Notes: generated by a model from the sequence alone, not told the origin. Positions 8,579-20,643 are shown, numbered from the stretch's first letter. The stretch: DNA of 64,000 bases from Skeletonema tropicum (GCA_037178625.1 CM074140.1:2294001-2358000); one strand, 5' to 3'. Translations and numbers: made by a program.

Positions 8579-11110
8579 TCACTGCTCGCATTGAGAAGTG
8601 AGCTTTTGGCGTTCGGCACAGAATTCTCCTTCGATCAGTTTCTGTGCAAGTCTCCCGCAATTTTTCTAATTTTCGGAATTTTGAACAATTTGCGGGAATC
8701 ACCATTCTCAGAATCCTATCTTCGTAAACTCGTAGCAAAGGCTCATAGGTGCTACGCTAAGCATCAACCACAATGACAAGCGTAAACAAATCTACGTCTA
8801 CTGGTCGAGATTTTAAGACCTCGGAACGGGTCTAAAGCCCCACCTGAATAACTTCCAATTTCGTTGATGAAACATACCTACCAGCATACCAGCGGCGACG
8901 TTAAATAACAACAACAATACATTGGATATGCTTCCGGTTTTGGTGCAAACTCCACCGCAACTATCTTTAGTAGTTAGTTCTGCAAAACCGGGAACAGATG
9001 ACCACACGCGCTGCCAGAGCAATAGTCACCTTTTTGCCTCCCACGAGCATCAGCATCAATGCATGATATGATTTTACCCACCTTTGACAAGATACCTTCT
9101 TCGACTCCCTATTTGGAGCATCCCAAAACGTTACCATACCATACATTGTAGTTCTTCAGACAAATGACTGGAAGGGGCTGCCCCAAGTTATCGAACGAAG
9201 TCCTAGGACTACGCTTACACACCAATCGTCACGGTGAACCAATCAAGACCGATGCACAACAAGGCCGAAGTTCACCAAGACAAGCTGAGATGCAGAAAAG
9301 GCACAATATAATGGTGGATCGAGAGTGTAATAGTTATTGCACTGTCTCCTACGGACAAATTTACGAGGGTGCAAAAGAAAATAGGCCGGCAGATGCTCCA
9401 CCAGTCAGCACAACACGTTCTACGTTCTGCTGATTTTAGTAACTCTTTGAAATGGAAAGCCACAATGAATTCACCGCCGATGAAAAGGGAATACTGCGGC
9501 AATACCCCCTCGTGGCGCAGGAGTAAAAGGAGTGAAAGACCAAAAAGTTATGTCATAGCAACAACTCCAAGAGGATTTGATGGCTGTGTTAGAGAGAAAC
9601 ATGGACTACTTGACAAATGGAAATAGCAATTGCCGCATGATATCGTGAAACAACCGCCAACACAATTGCCAACTGAGCCTTTTGAGTCGGCTACTATCTC
9701 TATGACCACTACCGCTGCTGACACTCCATCTCATGTGCTTCACTTGAGGGAGGAAATGACTACCGCTGTTGCATGATATCACCGATCCTCCACAACTTAA
9801 TACATAGTGTGAAACCTTCCGAGTCAGACAAGCATCAATAACCCGTCCTATCAGAGGTTGCTCCTGGTGTACTTCATCGGAACAGGGAGTGCTTAGGAGG
9901 AATGGGCATGGACCAGATTCATACCGACGCAATGCTTCGCGAGATATTAAAGTTCAAATCATCACGTGGTGAAGCTGTCGGATACAGTAAGCAAATTCGC
10001 ACTCATCTCATATCCTTCTTGATGTGGCCTCTGTCAATAAAGATAAAAGAAAGTTCCAAAATGAAAGCTGTCCTCAATCAACTAATGAGCGTGGGAGATC
10101 CGGGTAGTGAAGACATGATGGTGGAGTCGTGATTGAATATCTTCCAAGACGGCTTCCGCTATGATTTTTGCTTCAGTAGGGTAGGAGATTTGGAGAAGCA
10201 GACAATAATACGCGCTTGATGTGAGCACAGAGCAAAGAATCAACTTGTCATGAGGAGAGAATTGGTGGCTAGAAGATTTAAGGGAAAGAGGAAGAACAAG
10301 GGTACTACGGCCAAGACGGTTCAGAAGCAAATCAAGGAGGAGCAAAGACATAAAGTATGCCTGAAAGCACTAGAGGAAAATGTGGTAGAGTTATATATTA
10401 AGAGGCGGCGCAACTGAATACATTCAAAATATGTGTTCTATTGATGTTCTCGTGGACAAAAATCAAACCCTCGCCAAAAGAGCAATCAAAGAAGGGCGGA
10501 CCCGCAAACCTACCAATGCCAACAGAAAAACGGAGTGAACCAAAAGCAACCTGGACGCACGGACTGGAATGGAAGGCTTCATTCATAGCAGCAGCGATGT
10601 GCAATACTGGTGAAAGTGAAAAAGCAAGAGGACGCAAATCTGTAGAAAGAGTCGGAAGTCGGAGCAGACTGATGAACAGCACTGGAAAGAGCTGCAAGCA
10701 CTCGTAAGTAGATAAAGAGGAGAAGAATAGAGTAAGTGAACAGAAAGAGAAAGAGCGCGGGATCAAGCGTGTTGGATCGATGTGTCACAGTGAAGGAGAA
10801 ACAATGTAGGTACATACTTCAAGTGGAACAGAGAGATTGGAGAGAGTCAAACAGTCTGATGAGACTGAGATGCCGAGAAGAAGAAAGAAAGTCATTCACG
10901 AAGCTTGAGCTGCTGCGTACAATATGTACTCGACAAGGCTGAAATTGTGAGTGAAAATGAGTTCTACGACGATTTTGGGTTCTACGTACGCGTAGGGATC
11001 ATAAGTAAGTACTTAGAAGTATCTACATTCGAGTCGAGTCTCCATTCCACAAATCACAAGATAAGAGTGAGCGAGCGAAGCGAGCGAACACTTCAACTCT
11101 AGCTAAGTAG
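8579..11110. other. No intact gene; scattered coding-like debris
   Basis: Short protein-like frames occur on the plus strand but none is long or in a consistent frame. Examples are about 9450-9520 (product fragment with EFTADEKGILRQYPLVAQE) and 10251-10417 (Lys/Arg-rich, KGKRKNKGTTAKTVQKQIKEE). They look like fragments of a degenerate gene or transposon that I cannot name. At 11069-11088 lies the quasi-palindromic motif GAGCGAGCGAAGCGAGCGA, which recurs elsewhere in the window. Confidence 0.4.
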
Positions 11111-12656
11111 TCGGCGCGCTATTCGCCGCACGCACCGGCGCCATTCGCCGCAAATCCAAAATCACAATTTGCGACACAAAAAAGAGCCGCACCATGACGG
11201 CCTCCCTCCTACTACCCTCATTACACAATTAAATGTCGACATTCCAAAGTAACAATGTAGTTTCTAAACCATTTTTTGACGCTGAAATCAATGGTTCTAT
11301 CGGCGGCTCGCCATATTCAGCAGAAAGAGACGTTTGACCGCCACAATAGCAATGGTGATTTTCATCCCCTCCGCCGCAGAGCACATGTAGCCAGTAGCAC
11401 CAAGGCGTCGTTTCGGTCAATGAAACAGCGATTAAGGTTGTAGGGGCGACCAATATATTATATATGGACGGAAAAAAAGTTTGTATTGGCGACCAATATA
11501 TTATATATATGGGGCGGAATATGCGCTAAATGACCGGTTGTGGGTCTCATGCAACGCCTATCCAACATATCAAATCTATGAAGTCGAGTTAGAAAGATTT
11601 CCACAATGTATCTCCATCAATAGTGGGTATATATCTGACACAAAACATGCTGGAACCACACCATGGATCATAGAGGTCTTGTCTACTATATGATAATCAA
11701 GATTGTGAAGCTGGACTGCTCCATATCACCACAGTGACTACTGCAACTCTTGGTTTCCTGGGAAACTACTGATTGTGGGTTATGAGAAGCCCACCTGCAG
11801 TCGCCTACACGAGTGTTGTGGCATAATATTGACGTCTCTTCCATGTACAATTGGGAATCTGTCACCTCATCAAATCAACAGCCATCTATTGTGCGCCTTT
11901 TGCTGTGGTTGGAGACAACATTATAACTGTTATCAGTGCCTTTCCTACAAAGTCTCATGAAAATGAGAGGCCGAATGATCGACATAAAACTCCATGATGG
12001 CGTAGATATTGCGTGCAATTAATAAATCCGAGTGAAGTGAACAAGTATCATAGCATATAGAAGGAGTTATTAATGATCTGCTACTATTATGTTGTCTAAA
12101 TTATATAAACATGAGCATCTTATGACATGCCTGGTATGTGCAGATTTTCATGTGTGTGTGCGTCACCCGCAATTATCATCAAAACTACTTTGAATTGGAC
12201 GCTGCAGCTTACATAATTGGAATCAGCGTGAAAAATTGGGTTAGGGAGTGTCTTCTTAGTGTTGATGGAGGGTATATGGGATCGATAATGCTATGGTTTG
12301 CCTTCGGTTTCGTCATGTCAGATGCACTTTTTCAAGATTTTTTTACTTTTCGTGCATGAGTACCTCAAATATCGCAGCAATTGAACGGAGCACCACCACC
12401 AGCCGTACAAGATACATTCCAAACGATATAAATAGAAAGTTATTGGTCTTTCAACTTAAAGCATCGGCATATTATTGGCCAATATTGGCGTACTTATAGT
12501 ATGCCAGATTTTCTGCGACGCAACAAGATTTTCATTTGGCTGGGTGTTGGGGTGAAAAATACCTGTTTATATCCAAAATGACGTTTGTTGTGTTCGATAT
12601 CGGCTTTTCTATCCGTGCGGCGCCGCATCGCCGCATGCGGCGAATATCGCGCCGAC
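11111..12656. mobile_element. Third relative of the piggyBac-like non-coding segment, with own TIR-like ends
   Basis: The ends are inverted copies of TCGGCGCG.TATTCGCCGCA (left near 11111, right near 12655), and CTAGCT occurs on both outer sides. The interior at about 11780-12360 is a diverged relative of 29800-30345 and of 1690-2200. It shares CACATACACGAGT/CCTACACGAGT, CAACAGCCATCT.TTG and the block giving the small frame at 12138-12359. No transposase is present. Whether the outer repeats belong to the same element as the interior is uncertain. Confidence 0.55.
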
Positions 12657-12858
12657 TCTAGCTCTAGAGGTACTTATTGTACACTGTACCTTAAAGGACA
12701 ATATCATCTATTTTATTCTGTGTTCGCTCGCTTCGTATCGCTCGCTCACAACTCACAACAGATAGATTATTTTAGTTGCTACTAACCTAGCAACTCTCAG
12801 ACACTAGAGTGACAGTAGAGAAAGGAGAACTAAACCCCCATGAAACGACAGCGTTCAC

Positions 12859-13452
12859 CTAAGCCGAAGGCAATATCTCCGAGTAACCAGCTGCAAGCTT
12901 CTGTGCTCTCTCTCTTGACTGTGATGAATGACTCGCCGCATATGCAGCTAGTTGCTCTTCACTCAGGCGATACTGCATCTCCACTATCGAGCGGGCGTGT
13001 CGCCGTTTCTTTTCCTTCAGGAATCTCATGACTTTGCTTGACATGAGAGCTTCCAGACCAACACAGTCATAGAGAACCTCCTTTTCGTGATCTTCCATCG
13101 GCGTGATAGACAGTAGACCACGAATGTTTTGGACGTCGCGTGCCAATTCTTGTTCGAAGAAGTACTTGTCTCTCTTGGAGTACCAGCGCTTTGAGACCTC
13201 AACTGTTGACGGGATTTGAAAAGAATTTGCAATGACGTCTTCAGAGAAGCTCACTTGCCTCTCCATTGCCATTGCCATCGCCATTGTGTTCGTTGCAGTA
13301 GCAGTTGCAGTTGCAGTCACCTTTCCCTTTCCACCACCACCACCACCAGTATCAGTATCTGATTCTGATGTTCGCCTCCGGAGGCGATGGCCGAAGCCAA
13401 CTACTAGATCATTGCCGTTGCCATTGGTATTGGTAGCTCTAACTTTTGACAT
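12859..13452 (-). CDS. Diatom-expanded short protein, copy 2 (WYS/GLE family, 197 aa)
   Basis: An intact 197-residue frame starts at ATG 13450-13452. Order of features: a low-complexity N-terminus (NGNGN, a Gly tract, AT and MA repeats), then VSFSEDV and RWYSKRDKYFFE, an aliphatic segment ELARDVQNIRGLL, a DCVGLEALMSSK motif and a basic helical C-terminus with KEKKRRHARS. The C-terminal ~100 residues are identical to copy 3 at 47873-48457 as far as I can read. The family is expanded in diatoms and has no known role; nothing here suggests catalysis or a membrane location. A conserved upstream region (to about 13690) is shared with the other copies, so the promoter was duplicated too. Being duplicated and repeat-embedded, it could be transposon-carried, but no element ends shared by all copies were found. 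Confidence 0.8.
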   Translation of the reverse strand: MSKVRATNTNGNGNDLVVGFGHRLRRRTSESDTDTGGGGGGKGKVTATATATATNTMAMAMAMERQVSFSEDVIANSFQIPSTVEVSKRWYSKRDKYFFEQELARDVQNIRGLLSITPMEDHEKEVLYDCVGLEALMSSKVMRFLKEKKRRHARSIVEMQYRLSEEQLAAYAASHSSQSRERAQKLAAGYSEILPSA

Positions 13453-13807
13453 GATACTTCGATTGGAGATATACTTTCAATTCATCCCAGTCCGTATATT
13501 GTGAGGTGAGCAAACAGCGTCAGGAAAATACATACTTACATTGTTAGTCGTACTTTTATAGCCGAGACAATTTTGCCGAGACAAAACCTTGACTTTGCCA
13601 GCTCCAAACGGGTCTTCAGGTCGTATATTACATCTGATGAGAAAGGTGCTTAACGATGACATTTCCGGGTACCGCATAGTCTGAATTCTTTATGAGCAAC
13701 GCAAGTCGAGCAGATCATTGTAGATCATTGTGACCCGGCATAACGAAACCGTACCTGTGAGTTATGATTACCGTAGAAAATGACAGATTTGAGATGGGAG
13801 TCTCGCA

Positions 13808-15068
13808 TACAAGTTTTAGTGTTAAATCGGCGCGTTAGAACCGGATGCGTAGAATTTTGTACCAAGCCTACTGTAGGAATTAACTGACACTTCGCGCCGA
13901 TTAAAAAGCTGACCATGACGATTTCCACCCCACTACTATGTCGCTTCCCTACACTAACCATAATGTTGTAGTAGTAATAATGCCGATGCAAACCTCTTCT
14001 ACACCCACTGAGTGATGGCTGTGCCGCTTGGTTTGCTCAGATTCGTGACGAAACCACTATTTTATGGTGGTCAACAGCAGGCTATTTTGCGTTAGATTTT
14101 TTTAGTGAAATCGACATGTATGATAATGTTAATAATCCGTACATATTATCAATAAATAACTATGTTTATAGGTTCAAAGCGCCTTCTATACAGCTACCAT
14201 CATGCCATCGGTGTTGACGACATAGTAGTTAATTTTGAGTGATATCATCGTCCAGCAGCGGGGCAGTCCAGTCGACATAAGTGATATTATGACACTCTTA
14301 GCCGCATCTTTTATTCAGATCGTCCGTATTTTGTGCACACATCACTTGCACTACATGATCATTCATTTTAATGCCCCTTACCATCTATTGATGCATTATT
14401 ACTTCTAGGTTCGTCGACAGTATCGACAGCGTCTCACCACATCATGTAGGTGATTCGGTGAATAAAATTCTCGCATGTGGTGCTTCTTAGGTGTTGACAT
14501 GAACGGTCCTAACGTCGATTCTGTCCATTCCATGAGTGATAGACCCTTGCTAGGCATGTTGAGAGATTGATATGCTATTATTCACGACGCAGAGATACCA
14601 GGGTGGACGGATGATGCCGTCTCATCATGTAGGTGATTTTGGTGGAATAAAATTCTCGCGCGTGGTGACTACTTCGGTGTCGACACGAGCGGTCCAAACA
14701 TCAATTCTGCCCAATTGCCGACCAATAGACCCTTGCTAGGCATGTTGGGAGGGTATTGAATAAAATCGGCGCGACTTCCACCGGTGTAATGCAATAGTAT
14801 GGCTCATCTAACGCAACTGAGTGTTTGGCGGCGAAAAGTTTTTTTTCGGCTAAGCACTTTTGTGCGTGTGTTTGGAAGGGAAGATGATGGAATTGCACTA
14901 TGGTATCATATATCTATATAATCCTCATAAAATTCTCTTTCGTAGTATTATAATTATTTATGCTGTAGGAGCTAATGCAGAGGAGTTATAGTTAAATAAC
15001 CAGGTTGCGCCGATTTAACATTTTTTGCGTTAGAAAATGGGTCGCGCCGATTTAACACTAAAAATCTT
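13808..15068. repeat. Inverted-repeat-bounded segment with TGTTAAATCGGCGCG ends
   Basis: ACAAG.TTTTAGTGTTAAATC... near 13808-13836 is repeated inverted at about 15042-15068, and a further GTTAAATCGGCGC copy lies at about 15005-15020. The interior has no gene. It contains two diverged direct repeats (14438-14565 and 14623-14751, about 186 bp apart) sharing CATCATGTAGGTGATT and AGACCCTTGCTAGGCATGTTG. It is probably a non-autonomous DNA element. No convincing target duplication. Confidence 0.55.
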
Positions 15069-15170
15069 GTAGTGGATTTAACTAGGGAACTTGGTGGGTG
15101 AGCAGCGCCAGGCAGAACTTCAATATTACGGATACGCCAGAAAGCAGAAAGCATTTGCTCCAATACTGTG

Positions 15171-15489
15171 TCCACGCATGAAATTTATTTTTGCCAAATT
15201 TGGCCTCGCTCGGCCAAATTTTGCCAAGTAAAATTTTGCAAAAATTAAGCTTCACAAATTTGACTTTGTGTCCACGCATGGTAAATTTTGCTTATTTTCA
15301 TTTTTGTTAGGACGGCTCATGATTCTTTCTTTGAGAAGGCCAAATTTGGAGGCCAAAAATGAAATTTGATATTTTTGCCAAAAGGCCAAATTTGCCAAAG
15401 GAGGCCAAATTTGAAATTTGAAATTTGGCCAAGCAAGGCCAAATTTGGCAAAAATATGAAAAATTAGGAGGCCAAATTTGATGCGTGGA
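15171..15489. mobile_element. Small TIR element filled with GCCAAATTT repeats
   Basis: The ends are TCCACGCAT (15171) and its inverse ATGCGTGGA (15481-15489), each followed inward by an AAATTT/GCCAAATTTGGCC pattern. An internal copy of TCCACGCATGG.AAATTTTG lies at 15271. The inside consists almost entirely of imperfect copies of GCCAAATTT on both strands, so the whole element can fold on itself. No coding potential; a target duplication is not evident. Confidence 0.7.
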
Positions 15490-16272
15490 TAATCCTGTCA
15501 ACTATCAGCGAGGGGTACAACCCACATGTACAAGTACAGCACGGCCACGTATTCAATCTGGTGCCACCCACAAGTTCACATTGTCGTGTGGTAGGCAGTG
15601 ATCTGCAGTGATAGAGTAATAAATGCTCGGTTTCACTTGACCAAAGTTACGGGATTTGACCATTTTTTTATGAATTATCGCAATAATAGCACGTGTTGAT
15701 ATCAAATTAAGCGGCGGTTTGTGGCAGAGTTCCGGCGGCCGTCGACGGTATATTGATAGGTGAAGCGTCTGCGACGATTGTAATTCAGTGAGAGCCGTAT
15801 CAATGATGTGTAGGAGTGGATACTGTCGTGCCGAATGTTGCCGTAGCGTCGATGGGACGACATTTGGTGGATCTATTAGTTTTGGAAATTAAAAAGCACT
15901 TAGTGGCGGAATTCCGACGGATAATGACGATTGATGGGGTTGACAACGAAATACCGCTGTATTTCCTCCACCGCCCTTGGCAGGTTTGGCGTAGTTGACA
16001 TGTGCCATAGGGGGGATTTGTGCTAACTTTGTGCCATGGTTTGATGTTTGATGGTGGATGTGGTGGATGTCATACTTTACCACTAGGCATTTACGAACGT
16101 ACGTTACTAATACGTGCTACGTATGAATTAGTACAAAAATAAGCTATGCCGCGACCTTAATATAATTGTACATCGAAGATTGGGATGAATCCCGCCATTT
16201 ACTTTGTATCATTGCCTAGGTACCTTTTAGCATGGCATCAATTATCGTTTTGGCGCGGCAACGCCAAAAATA
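15490..16272. other. No gene recognised
   Basis: Only short frames without recognisable content. Nothing else identified. Confidence 0.35.
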
Positions 16273-16907
16273 CAGTCGTCGTACGGTTATTTTGACACAC
16301 GCTTATTTTGACATTACAGTTATTTTGACACAGCAGCAGAGAACACTACCTTCTCTTATCGCTGGCTTCCCCGCTTCTTCCGAGGAGGGAGAAGAGGCAG
16401 CTCAGCCACACAAACCACCATGACCATGACCATGACATATCAAAGATTCGTCCGAGACACCATTGCTGCTTGCAGAGGCAGCATTAGACGCAATCAAGAA
16501 ACTCCGTGAGAATGAGAATGCGGGTTCAGAGGAGGACGACGAGAATGACGACGAGGATGATGATGCAGATGCACGGTACAATATCTTCTTCAATTCATTT
16601 GGTCATCTACGCTCTCGTAACGTCGAATTGATTATGGTCTTAAACAGCAAATCTGATGAATTGGTGAAAGATTTATCGTTGACTCTGGAACAACTGAAAT
16701 TGACGTGGGAGCATGAAGACTTCTAAATATGTAAGCAACCTTGCTTTGTCTCCTCCTTTGTCTGAAACCTATGTACATACCTATGTACTGGTATTTAAGC
16801 TTATGTACCGATGCCTATTTACTTGCTACACGGATGTTTTGACAAGTACGGTTATTTTGACACGCTGAGCCAGAACACAGTGTGTCAAAATAACTGTACG
16901 ACGACTG
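16273..16907. mobile_element. 635-bp TA-flanked TIR element (Tc1/mariner type, non-autonomous)
   Basis: The ends are CAGTCGTCGTAC(G/A)GTTATT and its inverse, flanked by TA on both sides (16271-16272 and 16908-16909), as for Tc1/mariner elements. Extra GTTATTTTGACA copies lie just inside the left end (about 16285, 16303, 16320) and the right end (16850, 16885). It carries one open frame (16463-16726) but no recognisable transposase. Confidence 0.8.
16463..16726 (+). CDS. Acidic 87-residue ORF inside the mariner-type TIR element
   Basis: The frame is open from about 16436 to the stop at 16726 but has no ATG near its start (the nominal start is TTG). It therefore lacks a 5' exon, uses another start, or is a captured fragment. 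The product has a short helix (AALDAIKKLRENE), a dense Asp/Glu run (EEDDENDDEDDDADA) and an amphipathic C-terminal part ending WEHEDF. I do not recognise it. It is not an obvious fragment of a DDE transposase and may be a captured host sequence. Confidence 0.4.
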   Translation: MLLAEAALDAIKKLRENENAGSEEDDENDDEDDDADARYNIFFNSFGHLRSRNVELIMVLNSKSDELVKDLSLTLEQLKLTWEHEDF

Positions 16908-17256
16908 TAAGTGTTGAACTCTTATTTGTGACTTTGACCCGTCGTAACTTTGTCAATTTTTGAGTTTTGGTTAAATTAGACAGCAGATTCTGAACCGCCG
17001 TTGAATTCTGCGTAGGAATATGTCTTCAAATTTTTATTTACTGGCCGTTTTCGTCGATCTGTAGGGAGGTGCACAATGACATGTAAATTGTGCGGTGAGC
17101 GAAAAAGAGTTGAACTATTATTTGTGATGGGCTCGGGGGTACGTAGGAATAGTACACGTATTTTCCCGCCAACTTTTTTTTGATGATGAGTTCATTCAAC
17201 CATGGCACTCTCTCTTCAAACAAACAGCCATACTTGCCATAAAAGACAACAATAAA

Positions 17257-18640
17257 ATGGCAGGAGGCGACCACAACACGAGACATAGGCAGCAGAGAAG
17301 ACCTGTGGTGGCCGCCGCACCTCGTCGGCGGCAGTTACCTCCTGTTGCTGCTGCTGCTTCTGCGGCACCTGCGGCTGCTGCAGCGCAACCGCCTCCAGAG
17401 ACACCTCCGCCTGCTGCTGAAACTCGTCGTACTTATGTCCGCTCCGTCATAACCTCAAATGCAGCTTTGGTTGCATCTCCCATCCGGTTGACCGCTGGAG
17501 CATCGCCTTTTAGTCAAAGTGTTGCTGGATCTACCATTACTACACACACTGCCAGCCCGGCCGATGATGCCGACACAACACCAACATCAACTGAGAGTAC
17601 GCCGAGCCATGATGATGAGGGAGACGACAAAGCCATCTTACGACTTGCTCACGAAGATTACAATTCGAAAGGCAACGGTGGTGAGAGTGATGACGAAGGT
17701 GACGAAATAAACGAGCACAACAATGTGATGAAGTATGAACAGCCGATTGTTTTGACGAAGGAAGTTGACACAAATGTTGACACCGGTGAGAAAGCCTATT
17801 TCAAAACAATTGTATCATTTCAGTCAACTGAGTGGACGAACATTTCTGGCGTCCATAATCTTTCGTCTGTCTCATTGTATGTGACGCAGTAACCGAGAGT
17901 TAGGGGTGACATGAAGCGTGTGTGGGGCATTGAACAAGATGAATCGAGGTAGACCTATCTCTCGTTTTATTGGGCAGTTGATAACTTAGACCATATGATT
18001 CAAGAGGCAAGAATCCGTTTCATCTCGTGGAAGTATTGGCACGCTCCTTATCGTACTACATGCCGATGGCTGTAGTAGCTGCGTATGATATGTACAAGGA
18101 ATTGTTGTGAAGGAAAGCTTGACAGTGATTGGTATGTCCCAGAGGAACAACGCATGGACTTCCGCAAGTTCCGTCTCTTGCTGTCAAAGCAAATGCTCCA
18201 GTATGATCCAAAAGATAACAAATACCCGGAGGATGATAAGTTCCATGTGGAAACTCAACAACCTAAAAAGAAGAGGAAGTCAGCGCAGACAACAAAGCAG
18301 CTTCTGTATCATCTGATGGAGTAACAGCGGAAAGCTTGAACGCAATCGACAAGCTCGAGACACACTGCCCTTTTATATAGGGTCTCAAACAACTACCCAA
18401 GCGAAGTTTGTTGCAAGAATACTTTGTGGCGATGTACTTTATGTGGCAACAAAGCCGTTTGTGTCTTGAAACTTCGGCAGGAGGGAGTTGCATTTGCCAG
18501 CTTCTAACAAGTCTTTTTTTGGTCTCACCCGGAGTGATAAGAAGACGTGCACAATGGAAACAAAGACCAGTGGCGTCCTCCTACCGACACCGACATTCGA
18601 CGCAACAGGTATTTAATTCGAAATATCAATGAGGTAGGTC
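17257..18640 (+). pseudogene. DDE_Tnp_1_7 (piggyBac-like) transposase relic with deleted core
   Basis: A 211-codon frame (17257-17892) encodes a Pro/Ala-rich and then acidic N-terminal region. Beyond its stop, in several shifted frames, typical C-terminal pieces of this diatom transposase family follow: GDMKRVWGIEQDE, YLSFYWAVDNLDHMIQEARI, FISWKYWHAP, then (from 18100) GKLDSDWYVPEEQRMDF and KQMLQYDPKDNKYPEDDKF. The central catalytic part is absent, so the relic is an internally deleted, frameshifted copy. It belongs to a different subfamily from the intact transposase at 30625-32550. Flanking AGAGTTGAACT..TTATTT motifs (about 17105 and 18770, inverted) may mark its old ends. Low-complexity CTG/CAG repeats in the N-terminal part are noteworthy. 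Confidence 0.65.
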
Positions 18641-19143
18641 AGGAAAATAATTTGTAATAATAACAATACATAGTATGTATCATTTCATGGTGAATAGGTG
18701 TTTTTGACAGAGATCCAGGAAGTACGTAGGGCTACATAGGAATAGTACATTGTGCCTTGATTGTCGACATAAGAGTTCAACTCTTATTTTTTGCGCCGCG
18801 CCGAAACGATCTTGGTTGGTTTCATTTCATGTCATAAAACTCTCTTTTCTCGTTAGGTGGCCATCGCTGTCATGCTTGGAAAGCCCCACAAGCGCCGCGC
18901 GTGGAGGAGAAGGAGGCTCCGCGCGCTTGGAAAAAAACGAATCCATCTATCACTTGAGCCGGAGGTAACTTTTACGCAACCTTAAAATCAGACACCACTA
19001 GGGTTATTTTCCAATTTATGGATTCCAACGTTAAATAAAGAGAAAGGGTCAGCTGTGTGTAAGAAAAATTGCCTAACCTTAATGAAAAACGTTACCGTTT
19101 TAAGGCTATTTGCGTCTAATGTGGCTTACACATGAAGATGGTT
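18641..19143. other. No gene recognised
   Basis: Contains the candidate inverted end AAGAGTTCAACTCTT near 18770 of the preceding relic. Otherwise no coding signal. Confidence 0.35.
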
Positions 19144-20643
19144 AGAAGAAGATTATGTGTTGTGAGAAAGCACAAGCAAGATCGACTGAGGCTGTCCCCG
19201 CATGCCGTCCTACCTCCACAAAGTTTGGATCTTCATCACGAGGAGACATGCCCTTCAATTTCTCCCATTCGGAAACACACTTTGACAACGCCTCGCTCAT
19301 GATTGCGGAAGGCTCAAATGCACGGAGTCATCCCATTGCTTCCAGTAGATCTGCCTGCTCCACAATGTGCAACGTGCCAAAGCAAAGCCGAAGTCCGAAG
19401 TCATCAAAGACCAAAGAATGATATGCCAGCAATTTCAAACCAACGACGTAGTGTCCGATGCTAATCAGTTAATGATGAGTTTGGATAGGTTTGTGTCAAG
19501 TTGAGGTCCTCAAAAATGCATCCAAGACTGATATAAGAGACAGAGAAGCACACAATTACAACGAGAACAAGAAGAGCAGAGAGAACAACAAACTCAACAA
19601 GTCAAACTCCAAGGCTCTTAAGGATGCATTCACCTCTGCCGGCTGCCGGACTATGCAGTTAGCAGTAAAGGATCAGTAGTACCTGTTGGCAATGATCAAG
19701 AGGACGTCTTGGCAGACAAAATCCCTGTAACAAAATGCTGCGATGTACGATGTAGAGATGAGCTTGAATTATCATTATCAAGGTCGGCGAGTAACTCGAA
19801 CAGTATCAATGGAAAAGCAAGAAAACAAGCGCAAGGCCACTTTTCTTCTCGAAATATCATAAACTGTCTTTGATAGCTCTGCAACTATCTATAGTAATGC
19901 ATGGACTTCTTCTTCTACTGTGACCTGTCGGATCACATGCGCTTGATCTTGATGAGTGTAAAACGACTGAACTGCTTGCGCAAAGAATGGCGCGAATGGA
20001 GGAACGTTTGGGCCATCTTCTTCAGTGCATACCAGTGTCAGTTTGCAAGCTTACGCGTCCTTGCCTCAGAGACTGGAGGCACGCCTCTATCCTTCTTCCA
20101 CGTATCTGGATCCTGATGCATCGTAGCAGAAGAAACACGGATGCCTTCAACAAATTCTGGGTGGAGAAGATGGCTGCAGGGGTTTCCTTCATATGCAATT
20201 CTGATGGCAGTGGCAAGCAGATTGATGCAACAGTCAGGCATTTCCACCTCTTGAAGAATGGCAACTTGCCACGCAGCTTAAGGAGATTTAAGGATATCTT
20301 ACACTTTGTATCACTTCTTTTATTCTCTACTGTGTCTGTAACACATGCACGCCCGCAGTGCCAAAATAGAGATCTCTAATCCGCTATTTACGATGTCGTC
20401 AAGAAATCGCATTTCCTCAACCAAAAAGACAAACATCTTGGACGGAGGAGCAGGGTGTCCTCCGGATGCAGCAATTGCAGATTCACAATGCATAATTGAT
20501 TCTTCTACGCACAACAACTTCAACCTACCAAAATTACTACTATCACACCAGCTCCAAACCCAAGCAGGCATCTCTTCGTGTTGCCTCTTGTCCATCGCGA
20601 CATCGTCATCGTAATGAATTCCTTTACCACATAGATGCTCCAT
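19144..20643 (-). pseudogene. Degenerate unidentified gene on the minus strand
   Basis: Several minus-strand frames look like real protein and line up in order. 20643-20330 has PAWVWSWCDSSNFGRLKLLC and SKMFVFLVEEMRFLDDIVN. 20270-20038 has VEMPDCCINLLATAIRIAYE and HPEFVEGIRVSSATMHQDPD. After a frameshift at ~20040 comes VCTEEDGPNVPPFAPFFAQA. 19421-19144 has FGTLHIVEQADLLEAMG, an in-frame TGA, then SEWEKLKGMSPRDEDPNFVE and a natural end SQHIIFF. Frame changes near 20330-20280 could be an intron (acceptor CTTAAG), but the other breaks need mutations. I do not recognise the family. Confidence 0.45.
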
